This document shows positions 54,394-60,466 of a stretch of 60,466 bases of DNA, piece by piece (positions within the stretch are counted from its first letter, which is position 1; each line of letters begins with the position of its first letter). Source of the stretch: Comamonas odontotermitis (lineage in GTDB: Bacteria; Pseudomonadota; Gammaproteobacteria; Burkholderiales; Burkholderiaceae_C); assembly GCF_014207855.1 (NCBI RefSeq), contig NZ_JACHKZ010000025.1:1-60466 (forward strand). Reading direction: 5' to 3'. A model generated the notes under the pieces. The model was not told the origin of the DNA. It worked only from the letters and a program-made list of their open reading frames with translations, and searched no databases. The position numbers were made by a program, and so were the translations under genes.

Positions 54394-55652
54394 GGCCGGG
54401 CCTCCGCGCGGATCACCCACTGGTCGTTTTGCATGTCGGCCCGCAAGCCTTGGGCCTGCAGCTTGGTGCGGAAGGCGTCAAAGCCATCCGTGGGCAGGCC
54501 GCGCAGGCGCAATTCGCTGTTGCTGTATTCGATGCCCGATGGTGTGGCGCTGGCTGGCAATGCGGCCAGTGCTTCGCCCGCCGCAGCAAGCAGTGGCTCA
54601 GCGTCGCCCGCTGTCAGGCCGCCCGAGGCTTGGCGCAGGTTGGCCACTTCGCGGGCCATCTGAACCGGGGCATCGACTACGACCTGCACCTTGGGGAAAG
54701 TCGTTGTGAGGGTGTTTCGCACCAGCGCGGCCTTGGCGCGCAGTTGCTGGCGCTCCTGCCAGGCCCAGATGTTGGCGCCGATCAGGGCAATCAGTGCCAG
54801 GGCCACTACGCCCCAGCGGGCAGGTTTCCAGGCGGGGGCGTGCAGTACATCGTTGAGTCCGCTGCCCAGGCGGCGCTGCAGGCGGTTGCGGCCACTGTTG
54901 GCAAATTCCAGCTGGGCCAGATCCCAGTCGCTGCGCGCCGCATCCAGCAAGGATTGGGCTTGGGGGTAGAGGCGCGCCGGGCGTTGCAAGAGTTGTTCGG
55001 CAGTGCTCGCCACGGCGGGCTCGGCATGCACAACGCTGTCGGCATCCAGGGCGGGCAGCAGCGGCGCGGTGTCGCGCGACAGAGGCAGCACCAGCACGGC
55101 GTTATCGGGGCCGGTGCCATACACCACGGCCTGCGGCCACTCGGGGCTTGCGGTGATCAGCAGTTGCGCACCATCTGGCGAGGGCTCGCCAGGTGCGTGG
55201 CTGGGCACGACGCGGGCTACGGCGCGGCCTGCGGATTCGAGGTTTTGCAGATGTTCGCGCAGCCAGGCGCGGGGGCAACAGGCAATCCAGATGGGCTCGC
55301 CTGCCGCAATATGAGCCGCATCCGGCTGCAGTGCAAAATGCAGCTGGGCCGGGTCATCGAGCAGGTGTTCTTCCAGCACGCCCTCCAGTACGGCGCGCAG
55401 GCGGGGCGACCCGAGCCCCACGCCCTGTGGCAGGGGGGCGCGTTGCCACGACAGCATGGCCGCAGGTACCACGGCCACCACTTCGCCTGTGCGGCCCGGC
55501 TGGGGCAGGAGACCGGCGGTGGTACTGCCTTGCTGGCTGATGGCCTCGCCGTCCGGCGACAGGGCATAGCTGTAGCTGGGGGCTGTGCCAGCTCCCAGGG
55601 CGCCTGTGTCCGGGCCATTGGCCATCGGCAATGAAATCAGTAATGTACTCAT
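54390..55652 (-). CDS. gspL: Type II secretion protein GspL
   Basis: A 420-residue protein. The cytoplasmic actin-like domain (first 270 residues or so) binds GspE. One membrane helix (about 275-293, ...VVALALIALIGANIW...) precedes a periplasmic domain with the conserved G-I-E-Y-S-N-S-E-L-R-L-R-G and F-D-A-F-R-T-K-L-Q-A-Q-G-L. A 280-base gap separates it from gspK, the only large gap in the operon. Confidence 0.9.
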   Translation of the reverse strand: MSTLLISLPMANGPDTGALGAGTAPSYSYALSPDGEAISQQGSTTAGLLPQPGRTGEVVAVVPAAMLSWQRAPLPQGVGLGSPRLRAVLEGVLEEHLLDDPAQLHFALQPDAAHIAAGEPIWIACCPRAWLREHLQNLESAGRAVARVVPSHAPGEPSPDGAQLLITASPEWPQAVVYGTGPDNAVLVLPLSRDTAPLLPALDADSVVHAEPAVASTAEQLLQRPARLYPQAQSLLDAARSDWDLAQLEFANSGRNRLQRRLGSGLNDVLHAPAWKPARWGVVALALIALIGANIWAWQERQQLRAKAALVRNTLTTTFPKVQVVVDAPVQMAREVANLRQASGGLTAGDAEPLLAAAGEALAALPASATPSGIEYSNSELRLRGLPTDGFDAFRTKLQAQGLRADMQNDQWVIRAEARP

Positions 55653-55764
55653 GAGCGTGTTGTGCGCTGCATTGTAGAGGGCTGGCGTTCACCAAACTGC
55701 AATACGCTTGTCATGGCTTGTCTTTACGGCGATCTGGCCGCCGCCATATGGAAGAGGGGGTGTC

Positions 55765-55805
55765 TTCAAAAATAATAGCTGCTGGCGTATGTGGTGTTTG
55801 AGTTC
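55765..55805. repeat. Dispersed palindromic repeat copy in the gspK-gspL gap
   Basis: TTCAAAAATAATAGCTGCTGGCG, TATGTGGTG, then TTTGAGTTC: first half well preserved, second half degenerate. Confidence 0.5.
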
Positions 55806-55838
55806 TGAGTGAAACGCATGAAAAACCTCAAGTCCGCC

Positions 55839-55858
55839 AATGAGAGGCAGCTCTCATT
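55839..55858. terminator. Stem-loop in the gspK-gspL gap
   Basis: AATGAGAG-GCAG-CTCTCATT is a perfect 8-bp stem. A TT pair follows on the plus strand only. In the direction of gsp transcription (minus) no T-tract follows, so it may modulate rather than stop the operon. Confidence 0.4.
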
Positions 55859-55932
55859 TTGATGGCAACCTGGCCCCTGGGGTGATGGGGCAGCAGCGTG
55901 GGTTGTCGTGGTTGAAAGAATGCGTGGCGTCG

Positions 55933-56937
55933 TCACTGCCCTCCAGGAAAGGCAGAGCCGCCTTCTGCCAGCAAAGTGGCGGGCATGGCCGCCCCGCGCT
56001 CGCGCACCACGGTCGATACAGACAGGCCCTGGCGGTAGACCAGCGATTTCTCCTGTACCACCAGGTCATCAAAGCGCAGCCGCGCCCAGACTTCAAAGTA
56101 GGCGGTTTTCACGTCAAGCAGGCCGATAGCCGCTGCCAGTGCCTGGTTGTTGGGAAAGCGCTGCTTGATATCCGCAGTGTTTTCAAATGCCTTGGTTGTG
56201 CGCATCTGCGCGATCTGCTGGGCCGTGGCAAAGTCCAGGCCATCGACCGCCGCCCAGATGACCGTGGGCGAAGCGGTATTGATGTTGACCAGCGTGGTCT
56301 GCGGCAGAAGTGCCACGTAGGGCTCCAGCGCCGCCAGCGTGGCGGGCGACAAGCCCCACCAGGCCAGCTCCTTGTAGGTGCGAGGCAAGAGCGGTGCGTT
56401 GGCGGCCTTGCCTTCGCTGCGCAGTGCGGCGAGCGCCTGTTGGTTCAGCAGCGTCAGTTCGGCGCTGGGCAGGCCCAGGCGTTCAAACAGGCGCTCGAAC
56501 TGGCGCTGGGCAGGCAGATTCAAGGCATTGCTGCTGACCAGATTGCGGATGTTGAGCCGTGCCTGCGCGTCCACGACTGCCCCGGATAGAAAGGCCTGCG
56601 CGGCGTCGATGGTGGCGTCGTCGATATTGCTCTGGTTGTTGGTGGCCTGCAAAAAGGTGGACAGACGTGCCTCGGCCAGCGGTACCGACCAAGGTTCGGT
56701 CAGCGAGTCGGTGCCGCCGCTGGTACGCGCATCATGGCGCAGGATCTGACGTGAAAAATCCAACCCGCCCAGTAGCAGCCATGCGGCCTGCACGCGCGTG
56801 CGCTCGGCGCCTTCCACTTCAAGGTTGCGCCATTGCTGCCACACGGCGCTGGCCGCAATGGTGGCCACCAGGGTGACGGTGAGCATGGCCGCCAGCAGGG
56901 CGGCGCCGCGCTGGCCTAAGCGGGTGCCATGGCTCAT
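55933..56937 (-). CDS. gspK: Type II secretion minor pseudopilin GspK
   Basis: A 334-residue large minor pseudopilin. An N-terminal R-G-A-A-L-L-A-A-M-L-T-V-T-L-V-A-T-I-A membrane helix follows a short leader (prepilin cleavage before A at R-G^A). It lacks the +5 Glu as usual for GspK. Conserved D-A-Q-A-R-L-N-I-R-N-L and L-V-N-I-N-T-A-S mark the family. GspK caps the pseudopilus tip with GspI and GspJ. The ATG at 56937 overlaps the gspJ stop (ATGA). Confidence 0.92.
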   Translation of the reverse strand: MSHGTRLGQRGAALLAAMLTVTLVATIAASAVWQQWRNLEVEGAERTRVQAAWLLLGGLDFSRQILRHDARTSGGTDSLTEPWSVPLAEARLSTFLQATNNQSNIDDATIDAAQAFLSGAVVDAQARLNIRNLVSSNALNLPAQRQFERLFERLGLPSAELTLLNQQALAALRSEGKAANAPLLPRTYKELAWWGLSPATLAALEPYVALLPQTTLVNINTASPTVIWAAVDGLDFATAQQIAQMRTTKAFENTADIKQRFPNNQALAAAIGLLDVKTAYFEVWARLRFDDLVVQEKSLVYRQGLSVSTVVRERGAAMPATLLAEGGSAFPGGQ

Positions 56938-57746
56938 GATTTGTTGCCCCCCAGGATCGGGTTCACCCAATCGGATGTGATGGTTCCGGACAGCGCGCCG
57001 GGCGCGGGCAGCTCCAGGCTCAGGCGCACGCCATCGGGCAAGGGCGTGTCGGTGGGGTTGTTCGGGTCGGCTCGGGTATCGGTGGCACTGCTTGACAGCG
57101 GGTTGCTCCAGCTATTGCCGCGAAAGTACAGCAACTGCCAACCGCGCACTGGCATCAGCACCGTGGTTTGTGGAATGCCGTCGCCGTTGTTGCCAGTATT
57201 GCCATCCACGGCGCCATTGGTGACGGCATGGTTGGCCATCTCCCAGGCCTGCTGCCATTCCTGCGCATTGCGCAGCGGGGGCGACTGCCAGCGCACCCAG
57301 TAGGAGCGGCCCTGCACATTGCGCAATGCCCAGCCCACCACGCGCAGGCCTTGCTCGTTGATGTCGCTGCTGCGGCGGGTGATGCGCAGGACGCGGCCGT
57401 TCCATTCGATGGGGGTGGTGGCACCCACGCGCTCGATTGCGTTCAAATCCGTATTCCACTGCGCCAGCGCTGCCTGCGCCACCATCACTTCTTCGCTGTA
57501 GATGCGGGCCTGTTCCTGAGCGCGCACCATGCCATCAATGCCGCGCCAGCTGGCTACTGTCATCACGGCCAAAATGGCGATGGCGATGAGCAGCTCGATG
57601 AGCGTAAAGCCGCGACCGCGACTGGTAGCTTTGCACCGCCTTGGTGCCGCATAGCCAGCAAGAACCACGTCGCAGCGTGGCTTGGCCCGGCAAATACCGC
57701 CACTTCTCTGCGGGGCAGACATGAAGCGGCTCAACAGCGGGCTCAT
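56934..57746 (-). CDS. gspJ: Type II secretion minor pseudopilin GspJ with unusually long leader
   Basis: A 270-residue minor pseudopilin. The cleavage site G46^FTLIELLIAIAIL is typical with Glu at +5. The leader of 46 residues is far longer than the usual 5-10 and contains no closer ATG. A GTG at 57668 would shorten it to 20. The ATG at 57746 follows the gspI stop by one base and has AGG upstream, so it is the likely true start. The extra leader may come from an inserted sequence. Confidence 0.9.
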   Translation of the reverse strand: MSPLLSRFMSAPQRSGGICRAKPRCDVVLAGYAAPRRCKATSRGRGFTLIELLIAIAILAVMTVASWRGIDGMVRAQEQARIYSEEVMVAQAALAQWNTDLNAIERVGATTPIEWNGRVLRITRRSSDINEQGLRVVGWALRNVQGRSYWVRWQSPPLRNAQEWQQAWEMANHAVTNGAVDGNTGNNGDGIPQTTVLMPVRGWQLLYFRGNSWSNPLSSSATDTRADPNNPTDTPLPDGVRLSLELPAPGALSGTITSDWVNPILGGNKS

Positions 57747-57747
57747 A

Positions 57748-58128
57748 TCAATACCTGCCTATGATTGTCGTCAGGCGCAGCAGCGGCGTGGCACCGTCGA
57801 ACACATGCGCGTCAATGCGCCGGAAGTCTGGGTTGGGGGTGGGAAACACGCCCACGCGCACGTCAAAAATGCGACCGGCCTGTTCGCAAGCCACGCTGCT
57901 GGTGCCCAGGCCCGGCAGCTGTTGCGACAGGCGTGCTGCGGCCAATTGATTCTCGGCACAGAGCTGGGCGAGCATTACATCGCCTTGGCGCCCTGCTGTC
58001 TGCGTGAGGGCGTTCATGGCCTTGCCGCCAGCCAGCAGTGCAATGGCGACGATGGCAAGCGCCACCAGGACTTCGATCAGGGTGAAGCCCCGGCTATGCC
58101 GATGCAGGTTGCGCGTGTGGCGTTCCAT
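57748..58128 (-). CDS. gspI: Type II secretion minor pseudopilin GspI
   Basis: A 126-residue minor pseudopilin with prepilin site S-R-G^FTLIEVLVALAIVAIA after a 14-residue basic leader. The conserved C-A-E-N-Q-L segment is typical of GspI. It forms the pseudopilus tip complex with GspJ and GspK. Tightly packed between gspH (11 bases) and gspJ (1 base). Confidence 0.92.
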   Translation of the reverse strand: MERHTRNLHRHSRGFTLIEVLVALAIVAIALLAGGKAMNALTQTAGRQGDVMLAQLCAENQLAAARLSQQLPGLGTSSVACEQAGRIFDVRVGVFPTPNPDFRRIDAHVFDGATPLLRLTTIIGRY

Positions 58129-58139
58129 GACCCGGTGTG

Positions 58140-58589
58140 CTACTGGCCTTGCAGCGCAAACGGTCGCACGCCATCAGTCGCCACCAGCACTGTGCGGGCA
58201 CTGCGGCTGGGGTGGGCAATGGCAATGGCCTGTGGGCCGATCAAAGGCTCGGGGCCGAGGATGATGTCGCCACCAGTGCGCGCTGCGACCGGCGGCTGCA
58301 GCCAGGCCATCCGGCGCGTGCCGCCTTGCAGGCCTTCGATCACAAAACCATTGCTGTCCGCACGCCAGCGCGCTGGCTGGCCGCTGGCACGGGACTGCGC
58401 ACGTGCTGCCTCCAGCTGCGCGGCAAGGCGCTGGCCTTCGCGCTGCAACTGATCCTGGCTGTTGTCTCCCATGGCAAACACGACGCCCACGCTCACCAGC
58501 GCCATCAGTGCGATCACAACCAACAGCTCCACCAGCGTGAAGCCGTGGTGGAGTTTGCGCATTGGGTTGCTATGGTTTTTGATGCTCAT
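58140..58589 (-). CDS. gspH: Type II secretion minor pseudopilin GspH
   Basis: A 149-residue pseudopilin with prepilin site H-H-G^FTLVELLVVIALMAL and a small globular domain (A-A-Q-L-E-A-A-R-A-Q-S-R-A-S-G is the helix after the membrane segment). Links the tip complex to the major pseudopilin. I chose the ATG at 58589. One at 58562 would give a 7-residue leader and is also reasonable. Confidence 0.9.
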   Translation of the reverse strand: MSIKNHSNPMRKLHHGFTLVELLVVIALMALVSVGVVFAMGDNSQDQLQREGQRLAAQLEAARAQSRASGQPARWRADSNGFVIEGLQGGTRRMAWLQPPVAARTGGDIILGPEPLIGPQAIAIAHPSRSARTVLVATDGVRPFALQGQ

Positions 58590-58672
58590 CCGCAATATGG
58601 ATACCTGTCGGCAGCCAAAATAACTCTGCATACACTGTGGCTGACTATGGGAGGCAATGCGTTCCAGCCCGT

Positions 58673-59131
58673 TTACTGCCAGCTGCCGATATCGGCATTG
58701 TTGCCTTCGCCGCCCGATTGTCCATCGGCGCCAAAGCTCATCACATCTACTTCGCCCTTCACCCCGGGGTTCAGGTACTGGTATGGATTGCCCCAGGGGT
58801 CCTTGGGCAGCTTTTCCAAGTAGGGCTTCCAGTTCATGGGCTGCGGGCCGCTGGCAGGGCGGTTGATGAGCGCAGCCAGCCCCTGCTCAGCAGTGGGGTA
58901 GCGTTGGTTGTCGAGGCGATAGCGCTTCAAGGCGCCCATGATATTGGTCACATCGGTACGTGCTGCCGTGACCCGGGCTTCGTCGGCAGCGCCGATCACA
59001 TTGGGAACAATCAGTGCGGCCAACACACCGATGATGACCAGCACCACCATCAGCTCGATCAAGGTAAAGCCACGCTGAACGTGGGCTGAGGCGCGGCGCA
59101 CAGCCGGCAGCAGGCGGGTAGAAAACATCAT
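58673..59131 (-). CDS. gspG: Type II secretion major pseudopilin GspG
   Basis: A 152-residue major pseudopilin. Cleavage at Q-R-G21^FTLIELMVVLVIIGVLAALI with Glu at +5. The C-terminal domain has R-L-D-N-Q-R-Y-P-T-A-E-Q-G-L, L-P-K-D-P-W-G-N-P-Y and G-A-D-G-x-x-G-G-E-G, including calcium-binding residues typical of GspG. First gene of the minus-strand gsp operon. AGAGAG precedes the ATG at 59131. Divergent from gspC. Confidence 0.95.
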   Translation of the reverse strand: MMFSTRLLPAVRRASAHVQRGFTLIELMVVLVIIGVLAALIVPNVIGAADEARVTAARTDVTNIMGALKRYRLDNQRYPTAEQGLAALINRPASGPQPMNWKPYLEKLPKDPWGNPYQYLNPGVKGEVDVMSFGADGQSGGEGNNADIGSWQ

Positions 59132-59183
59132 GCTCTCTGGGCAAAGTTTCGGAAATGACATCTGCGTGCATCATAATCTGCGA

Positions 59184-59729
59184 ATGGTGACACTCTCGCG
59201 CAACCCCTGGTCTCCTCGGCTCGCGGCCGGCCTTTTATGGGCTGGCGCCGCTGCATTGGCAGTGTTTTGGGGGCTCACGCTCTCGGCACCGCGCCAGGTG
59301 TCTGTAGTGCCCCAGGCAGGCGGCGCTGCGCCTGTACAGGCCAGCGGCGCTGCCATGGCGCGTGTATTGGGCGTGCAGGAAGGCGCGCCCGTTGCCGCAC
59401 CCGCAGCCCCCACGCGCTGGCGCTTGCTGGGGGTCATGGCTGGCAAGAACAGCGGCGGTGGCGCCGCCGTGATCGCGGTGGACGACCAGCCTGCCAAGGT
59501 TTTCCGCGTGGGCAGCACGGTGGCCGACGGTCTTGTACTGCAGTCGCTGCGCAGCGATACACCCCGTACCGTGAGTCTGGGTGCTGACGTGGATGGCCCT
59601 GCTGCCGTCAGCATTGAGCTGCCAGCCATCAAGGGCCTCGGCGCTGCGCCGCAGCCTTTGGCAGCGCCGGTAGCGGACGCACCGCAGGCCAACGTGGACC
59701 ATAGCACTGGCGTATTGCGCGACCGCTGA
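59184..59729 (+). CDS. gspC: Type II secretion protein GspC
   Basis: A 181-residue inner-membrane protein. One membrane helix (about residues 13-33) is followed by a Pro/Ala linker and the HR domain (W-R-L-L-G-V-M-A-G...A-V-I-A-V-D-D-Q-P-A-K-V-F-R-V-G), which contacts GspD. No PDZ or coiled-coil domain follows, so it is the short GspC form. Divergent from gspG with only 52 bases between, which must contain both promoters. I chose the ATG at 59184; an upstream ATG at 59130 would read through the gspG start region. Confidence 0.88.
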   Translation: MVTLSRNPWSPRLAAGLLWAGAAALAVFWGLTLSAPRQVSVVPQAGGAAPVQASGAAMARVLGVQEGAPVAAPAAPTRWRLLGVMAGKNSGGGAAVIAVDDQPAKVFRVGSTVADGLVLQSLRSDTPRTVSLGADVDGPAAVSIELPAIKGLGAAPQPLAAPVADAPQANVDHSTGVLRDR

Positions 59730-59737
59730 CGGGCGCC

Positions 59738-60157
59738 ATGAGCCGTATTGCGGATGCACTGATCAGCCAGCCTCGCAAAGAGGGCGATATTGCCGCTGCC
59801 ATTGCGCAGGCCACACAATGCCTTGAGAACTTTACCGCCGCTTTCAACCGGCAGGATCTGCAAGGCATGGACGCGTGCCTCCATTTTCCGCACCAGATGT
59901 GGTCGGGAGCGCAGTTGCTGGTGTGGCAGCAGCCGGGGAGCCATTCGCGGGATTTCTTTGCATTGTTGAGCGCGACCGGCTGGACGCATACCCGTTACGA
60001 GGCCATTTCTCCGGTGCTTGCCAGTGCGGACAAGGTGCATTTCGTGGTGGACTACACCCGCCGTGGCCTGGGGAATGCAGAACTGAGTCGCCACCAGAAT
60101 CTGTGGATGGTTGTGCAGCGGGATGGTCGCTGGGGCATCGTGTTGCGTTCGTACTGA
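59738..60157 (+). CDS. Small NTF2/SnoaL-like protein of unknown function
   Basis: A 139-residue soluble protein. The pattern F-T-A-A-F-N-R-Q-D-L-Q-G-M-D-A-C-L-H-F-P-H followed by H-F-V-V-D-Y-T-R-R and H-Q-N-L-W-M-V-V-Q-R-D-G-R-W-G-I resembles NTF2-like (SnoaL) domains. It begins 8 bases after gspC and is probably co-transcribed. Activity cannot be inferred, and a link to secretion is not expected. Confidence 0.75.
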   Translation: MSRIADALISQPRKEGDIAAAIAQATQCLENFTAAFNRQDLQGMDACLHFPHQMWSGAQLLVWQQPGSHSRDFFALLSATGWTHTRYEAISPVLASADKVHFVVDYTRRGLGNAELSRHQNLWMVVQRDGRWGIVLRSY

Positions 60158-60227
60158 CGGAGTGATTCGCTGACGTCAAGGAGCTTGGTGGCTGGGCATG
60201 GCAGGCGATGACGGTGCCCCTCATGTT

Positions 60228-60372
60228 TCAGCGAAGCGGCAGACGGATCCATTCACCATAGGCCAGTTTGACCGATGGCCAGTCTTTGGCGGTGGGCTGG
60301 CGTTCGCCGCGTGTGATGAGCCAATGTGCGCATTGCGCCACATCCACCAAGAAGCAAGCGGTGCGCGTGACC
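60228..60372 (-). pseudogene. C-terminal gene remnant cut by IS insertion
   Basis: An open frame on the minus strand encodes V-T-R-T-A-C-F-L-V-D-V-A-Q-C-A-H-W then L-I-T-R-G-E-R-Q-P-T-A-K-D-W-P and a stop. It runs straight out of the IS terminal repeat at 60373, so the 5' part of the gene has been lost or lies beyond the element. Family not recognised. Confidence 0.55.
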
Positions 60373-60466
60373 GGCTTTGTTGCATAAATCGGTTTGAGAC
60401 TGAGTCTCCCCAAACCCCAGACGTAGTTATGCCACGGCCACCGTTTGGGGCGTGCCCAGCTCGGTG
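60373..60466 (-). mobile_element. Partial IS5-family (IS903-group-like) insertion sequence, 3' end
   Basis: The terminal repeat GGCTTTGTTGCATAAATC (60373-60390) is followed inward by GGTTTGAGACTGAGTCTCCC. A transposase C terminus then reads on the minus strand. The orientation matches the left-edge element. The nine bases outside each end (93-101 CCTACCAAG and 60364-60372 CGCGTGACC) differ, so these are two separate insertions. Confidence 0.75.
60427..60466 (-). CDS. IS5-family transposase, C-terminal fragment (runs off right edge)
   Basis: The frame entering from the right edge reads T-E-L-G-T-P-Q-T-V-A-V-A and stops at 60427-60429, 36 bases inside the terminal repeat. The ending resembles the C terminus of IS903-group transposases (…M-T-x-L-G-x-P…). 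Too short for certainty. Confidence 0.5.
   Translation of the reverse strand, partial: TELGTPQTVAVA

Noticed and set aside
60228..60413. Complete 61-residue minus-strand gene starting with TTG at 60413
   Set aside because: The first 14 or so codons are IS terminal-repeat sequence. The frame is better explained as a gene remnant joined to the IS end.

Overview
The window looks like a chromosomal stretch from a high-GC betaproteobacterium of the Comamonadaceae (Comamonas/Delftia/Acidovorax relatives). The reasons are high GC with strong third-position bias, a Bug/TctC-type binding protein, a paired cyanophycin synthetase locus, a gcl-hyi-glxR glyoxylate operon, a liv-type transporter joined to acyl-CoA genes, and a dispersed palindromic repeat with a TAGC...GCGC core that I associate with this family. 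I see no rRNA, tRNA or CRISPR array. Both extreme ends are the termini of IS5-family (IS903-group-like) insertion sequences in the same orientation. The segment is therefore probably a contig or interval bounded by copies of a multi-copy IS, and each copy has broken a gene.

Layout. 1-610: IS end and an IS-truncated HEAGH membrane protein. 1073-5115: a FAN1-like VRR-NUC nuclease translationally coupled to an XPD/DinG-type Fe-S helicase that carries an N-terminal RecB/Cas4-like nuclease domain. 5491-11759: a DUF2760 protein and two Hsp70-family chaperones, the second with a C-terminal DUF3731-like region. An AT-richer SRA-HNH (modified-DNA-directed) endonuclease gene sits between the two Hsp70 genes. 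11867-15322: a GNAT gene, then a Bug binding protein, a DmpA-type aminopeptidase and a DppA-type D-aminopeptidase in one tight operon. 15365-23959: creA, then a cyanophycin locus with cphA' and cphA on the minus strand, divergent from an ABC exporter-like protein and a DUF1854 protein. 24074-26902: a small His/Cys protein and a ZnuD-like TonB-dependent receptor with a His-rich loop. 27025-30823: 5'-nucleotidase, an isolated gspF, a GST and a WYL regulator. 31000-37117: glyoxylate-to-glycerate genes (gcl, hyi, glxR, a divergent LysR, glycerate kinase ttuD). 37234-49137: a lipoprotein, an LLM oxidoreductase, then thiolase, enoyl-CoA hydratase, acyl-CoA ligase and a complete livFKMHG-type transporter with a divergent TetR regulator. 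49227-59729: the type II secretion operon gspG-H-I-J-K-L-M-N-D-E with divergent gspC. gspF lies about 20 kb away. 59738-60466: an NTF2-like small protein, a gene remnant and the second IS end.

How the genes work together. The metabolic blocks describe a generalist that imports organic acids and peptides, activates acids to CoA thioesters and degrades them, salvages glyoxylate through tartronate semialdehyde and glycerate, and stores nitrogen as cyanophycin. The most unusual parts are (i) the SRA-HNH nuclease lodged inside a conserved Hsp70 pair, next to the FAN1/helicase pair; (ii) palindromic repeats that appear to have entered the second Hsp70 gene in frame at two domain linkers; (iii) a cyanophycin synthetase paralogue whose Mur-ligase P-loop is destroyed; and (iv) a type II secretion ATPase without its tetracysteine zinc motif, with gspF detached.
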